A stretch of 64,000 nucleotides of DNA, taken from Lentzea terrae. Lineage in GTDB: Bacteria > Actinomycetota > Actinomycetes > Mycobacteriales > Pseudonocardiaceae. The stretch spans positions 223,534 through 287,533 of the forward strand of contig NZ_QFWW01000037.1 in NCBI RefSeq assembly GCF_003265345.1, written 5' to 3'. Positions 23,723-32,528 of the stretch are shown piece after piece. The translations under genes and the position numbers were made by a program. How positions within the stretch are numbered: position 1 is the first letter of the stretch; every line of letters starts with the position of its first letter. The notes under the pieces are model-generated. The model saw only the letters and a list, made by a program, of their open reading frames with translations, did not search any database and was not told the DNA's origin.

Positions 23723-24577
23723 GTGGTCCACATCTCACGCCGTCGTCTGCTCTACGGCGCTGCTGCCATCGGGCTACTCGGCGGCTGTGGTTCCTCTGTT
23801 CGGCAGCCGGGTGTGGTGACGCCGCAGCAGCTGCACGCCGACGTCTCCGTGTGGGACGCGGATGCCGTGTCGTCTGCGCAGGTCAGCTCGACGGTGACGG
23901 TGACGTACGGGCACGGGGTCGACGGGCTGCCGGAGTTCCCCGGCGACGCGGTCCGGCCGCAGCACCTGGGCGGACGGCTGTTCCTGCAGATCTGCGGGGA
24001 CGATCCCGCTGCGGTGCGCGACGCGGCTGAGCGGCTGCGGCCCGACGGCCGGTTGCGCTGGCGTGAGCAGGGGTTCTGCAACGCCGATCGCACGAACGGG
24101 TTGGGTTTCCAGGACGGCATCGTCGTGCCGAAGACCGCTGCGGAGTTCGAGCAGGAGGTCTGGCTGCCGGACGGGTCGACCATCGCGGTCGTGCGCCGGA
24201 TCAAGCTCGACTTCGCCGGGTTCGCCGCGCTGCCGGTCAGCGCGCAGGAACGGGTGTTCGGGCGGCGGAAGCACGACGCCGTGCCGCTGTCCGGTGGCGA
24301 CGAGGTCGATTTGTCGGCAAAGACACCGGACGGCGAGTACGTCATCCCGGCCGACGCGCACGTCCGGCGGGCGCATCCGCTGCTGGCCGGTGCCGGTCTG
24401 ATGCTGCGCCGCTCCTACAACTACGCAGAGGGCCTGCTCTTCATCTCGTACCAACGTGAGCTGAAGACCTTTGTGAACACGATGTATCGCATGATCGATG
24501 GCGACGCACTTTTGCGTTACGCCACGACGACCAGCTCCGCGGCTTTCCGCATTCCGCCGCTGGATTGGTCACACTGA
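23723..24577 (+). CDS. Dyp-type peroxidase (Tat/lipoprotein signal)
   Basis: A 284-residue heme peroxidase of the dye-decolourising family, probably exported: the N-terminus SRRRLLYGAAAIGLLGGCG has a twin-arginine motif and a possible lipobox Cys. Family hallmarks are GFQDGIVVP (distal GxxDG, Asp acid-base), the proximal-His region ADAHVRRAHPL, and LRRSYNYAEGLLFISYQRE. It is shorter than EfeB (~400). I prefer GTG at 23723, just before the Tat motif; GTG at 23690 would add eleven residues. It is divergent from the beta-helix lipoprotein. Confidence 0.85.
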   Translation: MVHISRRRLLYGAAAIGLLGGCGSSVRQPGVVTPQQLHADVSVWDADAVSSAQVSSTVTVTYGHGVDGLPEFPGDAVRPQHLGGRLFLQICGDDPAAVRDAAERLRPDGRLRWREQGFCNADRTNGLGFQDGIVVPKTAAEFEQEVWLPDGSTIAVVRRIKLDFAGFAALPVSAQERVFGRRKHDAVPLSGGDEVDLSAKTPDGEYVIPADAHVRRAHPLLAGAGLMLRRSYNYAEGLLFISYQRELKTFVNTMYRMIDGDALLRYATTTSSAAFRIPPLDWSH

Positions 24578-24604
24578 ACTGTCGTCGGTTCCCGGTTGAA
24601 GGGT

Positions 24605-24618
24605 ATGGTCTAGACCAT
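24605..24618. promoter_or_regulatory. DasR-type operator (dre) on the ptsI start codon
   Basis: ATGGTCTAGACCAT is a perfect 14-bp palindrome whose core TGGTCTAGACCA equals the core of the DasR-responsive element of streptomycetes. DasR (GntR family) represses N-acetylglucosamine and PTS genes, including ptsI. Here the site covers the first two bases of the ptsI ATG, so a bound repressor would block initiation. DasR itself is not in the window. Confidence 0.85.
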
Positions 24619-26248
24619 GTCGAGCGCGCGGCTGAGCGGTGTCGGTGTCAGCAGCGGCCGGGCTTCCGGCCCCGTGGTCAGGGTCGCTGAGGCCCTGCCC
24701 GAACCTCCCTTGGGCCCGCGACCTGCGGATACAAAGGAAGAGGCCTCCCGCATCCGCCCGGCCACCGAGGTCGTCGCGCAGCGCCTGATGGAGCGCGCGA
24801 AGAGCGTCGAGGGCGAGGCGCGCGCGGTGCTGGAGACGACGGCGGCGATGGCCGGCGACCCGTCCCTGATCAAGTCGGCCGAGAAGCTCGTCGTCGACGA
24901 GTCCCTGCCCGCCGCCCGAGCGGTGCACCAGGCCGCCGCGAAGTTCATCTCCGCACTGCAGGCCGCCGGTGGCTACATGGCCGAACGCGCCCGCGACGTC
25001 CAGGACGTCCGCGACCGCGTGGTCGCCGAGTTGCTCGGCCTGCCTGCCCCTGGCGTGCCCGACCTGGCTTCGCCGTCCGTGCTGGTGGCGCGTGATCTGG
25101 CGCCCGCCGACACCGCGGGTCTCGACCCGTCGAAGGTCCTCGCCCTGGTCACCGAGGAGGGCGGCCCCACCTCCCACACCGCGATCCTGGCCCGTTCGCT
25201 GGGCATCCCGGCCGTCGTCGCGTGCCGTGGCGTGCTGGCGCTGGACGTACCTGCTCTCGAGGTCGACGGCGACACCGGCCACGTGCGCGAGTCCGACGGC
25301 AAGGTCCGCGCGGCCGGCACGGGCAAGAAGGCCACGTGGAACGGCGTCGGTGTGCTGAAGGACGGCCACCGCGTCAAGGTCCTCGGCAACGTCGGCTCCC
25401 CCGCGGACGCTGCGGCCGCTGCTGCTGCCGGCGCCGAGGGCGTGGGCTTGTTCCGCACGGAGTTCTGCTTCCTGGACGCGGCGGAGGAGCCGAGTGTTGC
25501 TGAGCAGACTGCTGCATATGAGGCTGTGCTGGCGCCGTTCCAGGGGAAGCCGGTTGTGGTGCGCACCCTCGACGCGGGCGCGGACAAGCCGCTGGCGTTT
25601 CTGAACCCGGACCCCGAGCCCAACCCGGCCCTGGGCGTCCGCGGCCTGCGCGTCGCCTTCGACCGCCCCGAGGTGCTCGATCGGCAGCTTCAGGCCATCG
25701 CCGCCGCCGCTGCCTCGTCCGGCGCCGACGTCTCGGTCATGGCCCCGATGGTCGCCACCGCCGCCGAGGCCTCGTGGTTCGTCGCGCGTGCCCGGCAAGC
25801 CGGCATCTCCCGGGCCGGTGTGATGGTCGAGGTCCCGTCCGCAGCGCTGTCCGCCCGCGAGATCCTGCAGGTCGTCGACTTCATCTCGATCGGCACCAAC
25901 GACCTGGCGCAGTACGTCTTCGCCGCCGACCGCCAGCTCGGTGGCGTGGCCGCGTTGAACGACCCGTGGCAGCCGGCGTTGTTGCGCCTGATCGCCCAGG
26001 TCGGCGATGCGGCGACGGCGGCAGGCAAGCCGATCGGCGTCTGCGGCGAGGCGGCGGCCGACCCGTTGCTCGCGTGCGTGCTCATCGGCATGGGCGTGAC
26101 GTCGCTGTCGATGAACCACACGGCTCTCGCCGATGTCGGCGCGAAGCTCGCCACGTCCAGCATGGACATCTGCCAGCTCGCGGCCCGTGGCGCGTTGGCG
26201 GCGGGCGACCCGGCGACGGCGAAGCTAGCGGCTCGCGCCCCGCACTAG
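24617..26248 (+). CDS. ptsI: Phosphoenolpyruvate-protein phosphotransferase (PTS enzyme I)
   Basis: Transfers phosphate from PEP to HPr in the sugar phosphotransferase system. The 543-residue cytosolic protein has the swivelling His domain with GGPTSHTAILARSLGIP (phosphorylated His ~190), the PEP-binding barrel with GVGLFRTEFCFLD and the C-terminal signature DFISIGTNDLAQYVFAADR, and the active-site Cys in PIGVCGEAAADP. No HPr gene is adjacent. A dre site on the start codon points to GlcNAc-responsive control by DasR. The 3' end overlaps the DUF397 gene by 24 bp. Confidence 0.96.
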   Translation: MSSARLSGVGVSSGRASGPVVRVAEALPEPPLGPRPADTKEEASRIRPATEVVAQRLMERAKSVEGEARAVLETTAAMAGDPSLIKSAEKLVVDESLPAARAVHQAAAKFISALQAAGGYMAERARDVQDVRDRVVAELLGLPAPGVPDLASPSVLVARDLAPADTAGLDPSKVLALVTEEGGPTSHTAILARSLGIPAVVACRGVLALDVPALEVDGDTGHVRESDGKVRAAGTGKKATWNGVGVLKDGHRVKVLGNVGSPADAAAAAAAGAEGVGLFRTEFCFLDAAEEPSVAEQTAAYEAVLAPFQGKPVVVRTLDAGADKPLAFLNPDPEPNPALGVRGLRVAFDRPEVLDRQLQAIAAAAASSGADVSVMAPMVATAAEASWFVARARQAGISRAGVMVEVPSAALSAREILQVVDFISIGTNDLAQYVFAADRQLGGVAALNDPWQPALLRLIAQVGDAATAAGKPIGVCGEAAADPLLACVLIGMGVTSLSMNHTALADVGAKLATSSMDICQLAARGALAAGDPATAKLAARAPH

Positions 26249-26389
26249 TCCCAAGAATGCCGACCACGCGTCTGCCGACACCGGCAGGTGCGTGGTCGGT
26301 GCCTTGCTGTCCCGGACGCCGATGCCACGGCCAACCTCGACGCAGTCGTTCGAGTTGATGCTGTAGCTGCTCTTGCGCCAGACGGACAT
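26225..26389 (-). CDS. DUF397 family small protein
   Basis: A 54-residue protein, too short for most gene finders, with the family pattern SVWRKSSYSINSNDCVEV, then IGVRDSKAPTTHLPVSADAW and FLGLVRG. ATG at 26389 is chosen because GAGGAG lies 9 nt upstream; the ATG at 26398 has the same GAGGAG right against it. It starts 13 bp after the XRE stop. XRE-DUF397 pairs are very common in actinomycetes and control development or act like antitoxin/toxin pairs; the exact role here is unknown. Confidence 0.9.
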   Translation of the reverse strand: MSVWRKSSYSINSNDCVEVGRGIGVRDSKAPTTHLPVSADAWSAFLGLVRGASR

Positions 26390-26402
26390 GCGGAACATCT
26401 CC

Positions 26403-27218
26403 TCAGATCAGGATGCTGGTGATCAGCTCCTTCGAGTGTTCCGCATCCAACGCCTGCTGGTCGATCAGTTTCAGCAGGTCGGCGTAGACGGCAAGGGACG
26501 CCTTGTCTTCGAGGAAGAGGCAGGAGTTCTCGCCTTCGAGGTAGACAGCAGGCTCGAACTTCTCGTACTCGAGCTGCATGAACGAGCCGGAAACCCCAGC
26601 GTGTGCACCGATTGCGGTCGGCATCACCCGTACCTCGATGTAGGAACGTTGTGCCATCGCCAGGATGTGGAGCAGCTGGTCTTTCATCACGTCCGGCGAT
26701 CCGACCGGAAGCCGCAACGCCTGCTCGTGGATGTAGAACACGAACTCCCGGCTCCAGTGGAAGAGTTCGCGGCGCGCCAGCTTGGCGGCGATCACCTCCT
26801 CGTAGTCGACCGACTTGTTGCGCACCGCCCCCTGAACGAGGCCTCGCATGTAGTCGGCGGTCTGGAGGCGGCCGGGGACCAGGTTCATCGACCAGACCAC
26901 GATCTTGTTGGCGAGACGTTCCTGTTCCATGAGACTGCGCATGGAATGAGGGATTTGGAGATACCCGTTCTCGCGTGACTCGTTGTAGAGCTTGATCAGG
27001 TGACGGGCCTCGTCCGGCTTGACGCGGCAGAACCCGAGCAGCATGGCCAGCTCGGCCTCGGTGACGCCACCCTTTCCCCGCACCAGGTCGGAGAGCTTGG
27101 CTTCTTGCCAGCCGAGTGCTTCGGCGATCTGGCGGTGGGTCATCCGGGTCTGCTCGATGGCGCGGCGGAGGCCCTCGCCGAACTCCCGTCCCACCACGCT
27201 GGAAATTCGTCGTGGCAT
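26403..27218 (-). CDS. XRE-family regulator (Scr1/DUF5753 type)
   Basis: A 271-residue protein: N-terminal helix-turn-helix (~residues 15-65: MTHRQIAEALGWQEAKLSDL) and the DUF5753 ligand-like domain (residues ~95-265) with IVVWSMNLVPGRLQTADYMR and a C-terminal region VYLEGENSCLFLEDKASLAV. These BldB/Scr1-type pairs regulate differentiation in Streptomyces. ATG at 27218 gives the expected MPRRISSVVGREFGEGLRR start. The DUF397 partner is immediately downstream. Confidence 0.92.
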   Translation of the reverse strand: MPRRISSVVGREFGEGLRRAIEQTRMTHRQIAEALGWQEAKLSDLVRGKGGVTEAELAMLLGFCRVKPDEARHLIKLYNESRENGYLQIPHSMRSLMEQERLANKIVVWSMNLVPGRLQTADYMRGLVQGAVRNKSVDYEEVIAAKLARRELFHWSREFVFYIHEQALRLPVGSPDVMKDQLLHILAMAQRSYIEVRVMPTAIGAHAGVSGSFMQLEYEKFEPAVYLEGENSCLFLEDKASLAVYADLLKLIDQQALDAEHSKELITSILI

Positions 27219-27309
27219 GGCGATGAAGCTAGGAGTGCGGGTCCCCTTCGCTCCATCGTTTCCGCCCGAATTTCCCTGAAGGAAGTAGTTTTTGGAGGCC
27301 GCACAAGTT

Positions 27310-28164
27310 TTACTTTTGTGCCACTGAGTGCAGTTCTCCGAGGACAACCTGGATCAACGGGTGGTCTTCTGTCCCACGCCGTACAGCCGCAACGACGCGT
27401 CTGAGTGGCGCCACGCCATCGACTGGTACGCCACGAACGGCGTTGCGTGGCGCCAGTGCGACTCCAGCGCCGGCCGTGACGAGTGCCTGGATGGCGCGGA
27501 AGTCGTCAGAGGTGTGCCGGATCCGTGGCGCGAACCCGGCCTGCGCACACGCCATCTCGACCACGTCGCGCAACGGGTTCCCCGGCAGCGTCACGACCCA
27601 GTCCTCGTCGGCCAGCGCGGCCAGGTCGACCGGCCCGCCCGCCAACGCGTGCCCCGGTGGCAGCACCACGTCGAAAGGCTCGGCGTAGAGCGGAAACGCG
27701 GTGAATCGGTCCGTCGACCGGTGCTCCTCGGTGATCGCCACGTCGATCTCACCGTCCAGCAGCAGCCGCACGCTCTCGTGCCCCTCGGCGTCCCGCACGG
27801 ACAGCTCGATCGACCGGTCCCGCAACGCTTTGAGCGCCGGCGCCACCACCTGCGTGATCGCCGACGCGAACGCAGCCACCGCGACCCGTCCCGCAGTGCC
27901 GGCGGTGAGAGCGTCCAAAGTGGCCTGTGCGCGTTCCAGTTCTGCGGCAACGACATTGGCGTGCGCGACGAGCAGTTCACCCGCAGGAGTGAGCGACACC
28001 CGTCGTCCTTTTCGGAGCAGCAGCGGGTGGCCTGCCTCCGACTCCAGCGCCGCAAGCTGCTGCGACACTGCTGACGGCGTGAGGTGCAGCGCGGCGGCCG
28101 CGGCGGTCACCGTGCCGTGGTCGGCCAACGCGCGCAACACGCGGAGCCGTCGTGGGTCGATCAC
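27310..28164 (-). CDS. LysR-family transcriptional regulator
   Basis: A 284-residue protein with the N-terminal winged helix DPRRLRVLRALADHGTV, then AAAALHLTPSAVSQQLAALE (residues ~18-37), and a two-lobed effector domain with DEDWVVTLPGNPLRDVVEMA. The start GTG at 28164 gives the usual VIDPRRL beginning; GTG 28185 and TTG 28194 are alternatives that would overlap the hydrolase. It lies 4 bp after the esterase stop, so it is probably in the same transcript. Target unknown. An inverted repeat, GCACAA and TTGTGC (27301-27321), sits at its 3' end. Confidence 0.9.
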   Translation of the reverse strand: MIDPRRLRVLRALADHGTVTAAAAALHLTPSAVSQQLAALESEAGHPLLLRKGRRVSLTPAGELLVAHANVVAAELERAQATLDALTAGTAGRVAVAAFASAITQVVAPALKALRDRSIELSVRDAEGHESVRLLLDGEIDVAITEEHRSTDRFTAFPLYAEPFDVVLPPGHALAGGPVDLAALADEDWVVTLPGNPLRDVVEMACAQAGFAPRIRHTSDDFRAIQALVTAGAGVALAPRNAVRGVPVDGVAPLRRVVAAVRRGTEDHPLIQVVLGELHSVAQK

Positions 28165-28168
28165 CCGC

Positions 28169-29245
28169 TCATGATGAGGGTTCACGCGCCACAACAGCCA
28201 TGCGACGCAGCTCTGCCGCGGCGGCCCACATCGCCTGCCGGGCGTGCCGGTCGCAGGCCAGGAACGAAGCGAACCCGTGCACCAACCCGTCGCGGTGCAG
28301 GTGGACCACCTCGACCCCGGCGGCCCTCAGCTCGTCGGCGTACTCGGTGCCCTCGTCCCGGAACACGTCGAATCCCGCCGTGACCACGCAGGTCGGTGGC
28401 AGGCCGCGAAAATCGGGAGCGCGCAACGGCGAGGCGTACGGCTCGAGCAACCGCGTGAGGTCTGCTGTGTAGCAGGACCGGTACCAGTCGACGACCTCGA
28501 GGTTGAGGAAGTACCCGCTGCCGAAGAGTTGCCGCGACCGGTGCTCGCTCAGCCCGTCGACGGCGGGGTAGAGCAGCAGGGTGAAGGCCGGCTTCGGCCC
28601 GGCTTCGTCGACACACCGCTGTGCCACCACGGCGGCGAGCGCTCCACCCGCGCTGTCGCCGCCCACCCCCACCACGCCACCGCCGAAGCGCTCTGCGTTG
28701 GAGACGACGTGCTGGAACGCCGCGTAGGCGTCCTCGACTCCGGCCGGATACGGGTGTTCCGGGGCGAGGGCGTACTCGACCGACACGATCCGCACGCCGC
28801 TGTGCCGGCTGAGAAAGCGGCAGATCCCGTCGTGGCTGGCCACGCTGCCGAGCACGAACCCGCCGCCGTGGAAGAAGACCAGCAGGGGCAGCGGGCCGGA
28901 CGCGCCAGGAGGGCTGTACACCCGCGCCGGAACCGGGCCGCGCGCGCCGGCCACGAAGGTGTCTTGCACCTGCACGTCCGGCGCGACACCGGCGAGCAGC
29001 ACGGACGACACGATGTCGAAGTCCCTGCGGACCGCCACCAGGTCGGGAACCACGTTGGGGGCGGCTCGCGGCACGGCCCGCTCCAGCGTGATCAACAGCT
29101 GCGCGGTGGGACTCAGCTGTGCGCCCTCGACTCGGACCGGCGCACCGACGAGCGCGCGGATCACCCGGTCGGGCAGGCGCAACGCGGCCGCGACCCCGAG
29201 GGTGGCCATGCGCAGGGCCACCCGCTGCCGTGAACTCCTGGACAC
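28169..29245 (-). CDS. Alpha/beta hydrolase, HSL-type esterase
   Basis: A 358-residue carboxylesterase. Hormone-sensitive-lipase features are the oxyanion loop FFHGGGFVLGS (~126), the nucleophile elbow GGDSAGGALAA (catalytic Ser ~197), Asp in TAGFDVFRDEG and His in DGLVHGFAS. The first ~75 residues form a cap or adaptor region (ALRLPDRVIRALVG). It is upstream of the LysR gene, which may control it. The substrate is unknown; acyl esters of small molecules are typical. Confidence 0.9.
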   Translation of the reverse strand: MSRSSRQRVALRMATLGVAAALRLPDRVIRALVGAPVRVEGAQLSPTAQLLITLERAVPRAAPNVVPDLVAVRRDFDIVSSVLLAGVAPDVQVQDTFVAGARGPVPARVYSPPGASGPLPLLVFFHGGGFVLGSVASHDGICRFLSRHSGVRIVSVEYALAPEHPYPAGVEDAYAAFQHVVSNAERFGGGVVGVGGDSAGGALAAVVAQRCVDEAGPKPAFTLLLYPAVDGLSEHRSRQLFGSGYFLNLEVVDWYRSCYTADLTRLLEPYASPLRAPDFRGLPPTCVVTAGFDVFRDEGTEYADELRAAGVEVVHLHRDGLVHGFASFLACDRHARQAMWAAAAELRRMAVVAREPSS

Positions 29246-29332
29246 CGGCCGATCGTTCCCCGCCCGCGTGACCAGGTGTGTCCATCTTCGAACGTTTGCG
29301 GAACGATTTCCGCGTACCTCGGATTGCTCGTC

Positions 29333-30349
29333 TCAGCGGGCAACGATCGGGGACTCCACTTCGCCGTTCACGGGGACGTTCTGCGGCACGATCGGGTCGA
29401 TGGTCGTCCTGTCCAGCAGGAGGTACTCCGCCTCGGCGACGGGTGTGTACCCGGGCAGGCCGTGCTGGGGCGTGGTGATCAAATCCAGTTTTCTGGACGG
29501 CAGGCCGGTTTCCGGGTTGACGATGAAATGGGTCTCCACGTCGGAGAACTGGAACCTGGGCGGCGCCGCGACCGCCACGCCGACGCCGGTGCTGCCGTTG
29601 CGCAGTGGCGCCTGGTCGAGGAAGCGGACCCCGTCGATCGTCTTGAGCAGCTCGAACAACGCTCGTCGCTGGTCGTCGCTCACGTTCGCAGCCATCAGTT
29701 CCATCGCGAGTGATGCGGTCCGGTACGCGTCCTTGCCGCCGACGAGGTTCTCCAGCGTCTTCTTCAGCTCCACCGGGTCCTTAGACAGCGAGTGGAGCGA
29801 GTCGAGGCGCACGTTGCTGTGCAGGGACATCTGGAACCCGGACACAGCCGTCTTCAGCACGGCAGGTTTCATCGGTCCGACGCGCACCGAATGGTTCCCA
29901 CCGACCTGGGGTGCCCTCGTCGGCTTGCCCGCCAGCTCCCACCTGGCCTCGTCCTCCCGCGAGTAGGGCTCCACCTCGCCGTCCTTCTGGATGACCGAGA
30001 TCTCGGTGTCGGCGGTCAGCCACCGGTCGGTCGTCGAGCGGAACTCCACGAGGTACGGGTTCGCGGGATCGCCGACGACCATCAGCGACCAATGCCGCGT
30101 CAGCGCGTGCCACCACTGCGGAGGCGCGGCGGGCTGGACCGGCTTGGTGGGGTGCGGCAACAGGACGACCACGAGCGCGATCACCGCGGCCGCGACCAGC
30201 AAGGGAGCGAACCGCTTGACGAGCTGCGACCCGGCGACCCGGCGCCGTGGCAGCGCGATAATCCGCGCGAGGTCGCGTTCCATCCGGGCGGGATCGACCT
30301 CGGGCGTTGGCGGCTTGGCCGCAGCCAGGTCTTTCAGGAGGTCTTCCAT
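29333..30349 (-). CDS. CU044_5270 family membrane protein (sigma-factor partner)
   Basis: A 338-residue protein: an N-terminal cytoplasmic region (MEDLLKDLAAAKPPTPEVDP), one transmembrane helix at ~46-64, and a large external domain ending with TPVAEAEYLLLDRTTIDPI. The ATG at 30349 overlaps the ECF sigma gene by 16 bp, so the two are co-translated. This family is nearly always next to an ECF sigma factor and is presumed to act as its membrane-bound regulator; no zinc motif of classical anti-sigma factors is visible. Confidence 0.8.
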   Translation of the reverse strand: MEDLLKDLAAAKPPTPEVDPARMERDLARIIALPRRRVAGSQLVKRFAPLLVAAAVIALVVVLLPHPTKPVQPAAPPQWWHALTRHWSLMVVGDPANPYLVEFRSTTDRWLTADTEISVIQKDGEVEPYSREDEARWELAGKPTRAPQVGGNHSVRVGPMKPAVLKTAVSGFQMSLHSNVRLDSLHSLSKDPVELKKTLENLVGGKDAYRTASLAMELMAANVSDDQRRALFELLKTIDGVRFLDQAPLRNGSTGVGVAVAAPPRFQFSDVETHFIVNPETGLPSRKLDLITTPQHGLPGYTPVAEAEYLLLDRTTIDPIVPQNVPVNGEVESPIVAR

Positions 30350-30810
30350 GACTCCCTCGCACGGTCGTAGTTCGGTGTCGAGAGAGCGGCGCGCAACCGT
30401 CGTCGGGCGCGGTGCAGCCGCACGAAGAACGTCGCCGTCGTGCAGCCGAGCACCTGTGCGGCCTCCGCTGCCGGCAGCCCGTGCCACGCGACGAGTGTGA
30501 GCACCTCCTGGTCCGCGTCGGACAGGCTGGCCAACGCGGACCGAATCTCCACGACGCGCACGAAGTCGTCGGTCACCGGCACGTCGTCGATCTCGTCGTG
30601 CCACTTCTGCCGGCGCGCGGCGAGCACGAGGTTGCGGGCGATGCCGAGCAGCCACGGCAGGGCGTTCGACGGCATCTGGTCGAGCTTGCGCCAGGCGATC
30701 GTGAAGGTCTCGCTGGTGATGTCCTCCGCCCGCTGCGCACCCGCGTGGCTCGCGGCATAGGCGAGCACACGCGGGTAGCACTCGCGGTAGACAGCCGAGA
30801 AGTCCTCCAC
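30334..30810 (-). CDS. ECF RNA polymerase sigma factor
   Basis: A 158-residue sigma-70 of the extracytoplasmic function class. Region 2 has DITSETFTIAWRKLDQMP with PWLLGIARNLVLAARRQ (~55-75); region 4 has LASLSDADQEVLTLVAWHGL, then AAEAAQVLGCTTATFFVRLHRARRRLR. The GTG at 30810 is preferred because GAGGGGGCGATC precedes it with good spacing; a GTG at 30831 is possible. It is paired with the membrane protein downstream, so it likely responds to an envelope signal. Confidence 0.92.
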   Translation of the reverse strand: MEDFSAVYRECYPRVLAYAASHAGAQRAEDITSETFTIAWRKLDQMPSNALPWLLGIARNLVLAARRQKWHDEIDDVPVTDDFVRVVEIRSALASLSDADQEVLTLVAWHGLPAAEAAQVLGCTTATFFVRLHRARRRLRAALSTPNYDRARESWKTS

Positions 30811-30889
30811 GATCGCCCCCTCCCTCTGCACGAGGTAGTGCGCCGACCGCTTCGATTCTTACCGCAGAGTGATGTGGGTCACAGGCAGT

Positions 30890-31292
30890 TCAACCGGTCC
30901 TGGTGAGCGACAGGGTCTGGTCGCCCTTGTCGCCGCTCACGGTGAGGTCGATCCGCTGGCCGCTGACTTTCGCCTTCATCGCGCCGCACGGGCCAGAGGT
31001 GCTGCTCAGCGCGAGGTGGTCGCCGCTCGCCTCGACCGCGCCGCCGCAGCTGATGTCCATCTGCGGCATCTGCACGTCGCGAGCTGGTAGCCGGCGAAGC
31101 CACCACCCCGATCACGGCGACGGCCAGGACGATGCCGCCGACGCCCTTCAGGTTGAAGGTGTTCCTGGTGTTCTTCCGGACGCTCTGCTGGATGACGGCG
31201 TTGTCGCCGAACGTGCCGCCGCCGACGTTGTACGCAGGGCTGTCGTTGCCCTGCGTACAACTGCCGTAGCGCGGGTCTGGTTGCTTGGCCAT
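30890..31292 (-). pseudogene. Small membrane protein gene with an apparent frameshift
   Basis: The first part (from the ATG at 31292) reads MAKQPDPRYGSCTQGNDSPA, then a helix GIVLAVAVIGVVAS. The frame then turns into Arg-rich nonsense. A second frame starting near 31075 reads MPQMDISCGGAVEASGDHLA, with TSGPCGAMKAKV and DLTVSGDKGDQTLSLTRTG, and ends at 30890. Together they make a plausible short protein: cytosolic stretch, one helix and a small external domain. A one-base shift around 31080-31110 would join them; it may be a real mutation or a sequencing error. It follows kbl closely. I know no function. Confidence 0.5.
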
Positions 31293-31349
31293 GTAGGGGA
31301 GGTCCTGTCCGGCGGCCTCACCGATACACGTCTTCACCCGATCGCTTGA

Positions 31350-32528
31350 CTACATCCGCCCGCGTGCAGCAACGAAGGCGTCGACCGCCCGGTTCACGTC
31401 GTCCAACGAGTGCGCGGCCGACATCTGCGTGCGGATCCGCGCCTTGCCGTGCGGCACCACCGGGTACGAGAAGCCGATCACGTAGATGCCCTGCTCCAGC
31501 AGCAGGTCGGCCAGCCGTGCCGCCTCGGCCGCGTCGCCGATCATCACCGGGATGATCGGGTGCTCGCCGGGCAGCAGGTCGAAGCCCTCCTCGGTCATCC
31601 GCCGGCGGAACAGCTCGGTGTTCTCCCTGAGGCGGGTGAGCAGCTCGGACGAGCTCGACAGCAGGTCCAGCGTGGCGATCGCGGCGGCGGTGATCGACGG
31701 CGCGAGCGAGTTCGAGAACAGGTACGGCCGCGAGCGCTGGCGCAGCAGTTCGATGATCTCCGCGCGCCCGGACGTGTAGCCGCCGGACGCACCGCCGAGC
31801 GCCTTGCCGAGCGTGCCGGTGACGATGTCGACCCGGTCCTGCACGCCGAAGAGCTCCGGCGTGCCGCGGCCGGTCGGTCCGGTGAAGCCGACGGCGTGCG
31901 AGTCGTCGACCATGACCAGCGCGTTGTACCGCTCGGCCAGGTCGCAGATCTCGTCCAGCGGCGCGAGGTAGCCGTCCATGGAGAACACGCCGTCGGTCGC
32001 GATCAGCCGGTAGCGCGCGTCGGCCGCGTCCTTGAGCTGGCGCTCGAGGTCGTCCATGTCGCGGTTCTTGTACCGGAACCTGCGCGCTTTGCTGAGCCGC
32101 ACGCCGTCGATGATCGACGCGTGGTTCAGCTCATCGGAGATGATCGCGTCCTCGGCGCCGAGCAGCGTCTCGAACAGACCGCCGTTCGCGTCGAAGCACG
32201 AGCTGTACAGGATCGTGTCGTCGGTGCCGAGGAACTCGCTGAGCTTGCGCTCCAGTTCCTTGTGCGGCTCCTGGGTGCCGCAGATGAACCGCACCGAGGC
32301 CATGCCGAAGCCCCAGTCGTCCAGGGCTTGCTTGGCGGCCTCGATCAGCCGCGGGTGGTCGGCGAGCCCGAGGTAGTTGTTGGCGCAGAAGTTCAGGACC
32401 TCGTCGCCCTGGCCGACCCGCACGGCGGCGTTCTGCGGGGTGCTGATGACACGCTCGGACTTGTAGAGCCCGGCCTCCCGGATCTCCTCGATCGTCTTGC
32501 GGAGGTCGTTCTTCAGCTCGCCGTACAT
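31350..32528 (-). CDS. kbl: Glycine C-acetyltransferase (2-amino-3-ketobutyrate CoA ligase)
   Basis: Cleaves 2-amino-3-oxobutanoate with CoA to glycine and acetyl-CoA, the second step of threonine breakdown. The 392-residue PLP enzyme has FCANNYLGLADHPRL, the VMVDDSHAVGFTG region and the PLP lysine in TGTLGKALGGASGGYTSG. ATG at 32528 overlaps the tdh stop, so the pair is coupled. It is a member of the alpha-oxoamine synthase family; the tdh neighbour decides the substrate. Confidence 0.95.
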   Translation of the reverse strand: MYGELKNDLRKTIEEIREAGLYKSERVISTPQNAAVRVGQGDEVLNFCANNYLGLADHPRLIEAAKQALDDWGFGMASVRFICGTQEPHKELERKLSEFLGTDDTILYSSCFDANGGLFETLLGAEDAIISDELNHASIIDGVRLSKARRFRYKNRDMDDLERQLKDAADARYRLIATDGVFSMDGYLAPLDEICDLAERYNALVMVDDSHAVGFTGPTGRGTPELFGVQDRVDIVTGTLGKALGGASGGYTSGRAEIIELLRQRSRPYLFSNSLAPSITAAAIATLDLLSSSSELLTRLRENTELFRRRMTEEGFDLLPGEHPIIPVMIGDAAEAARLADLLLEQGIYVIGFSYPVVPHGKARIRTQMSAAHSLDDVNRAVDAFVAARGRM

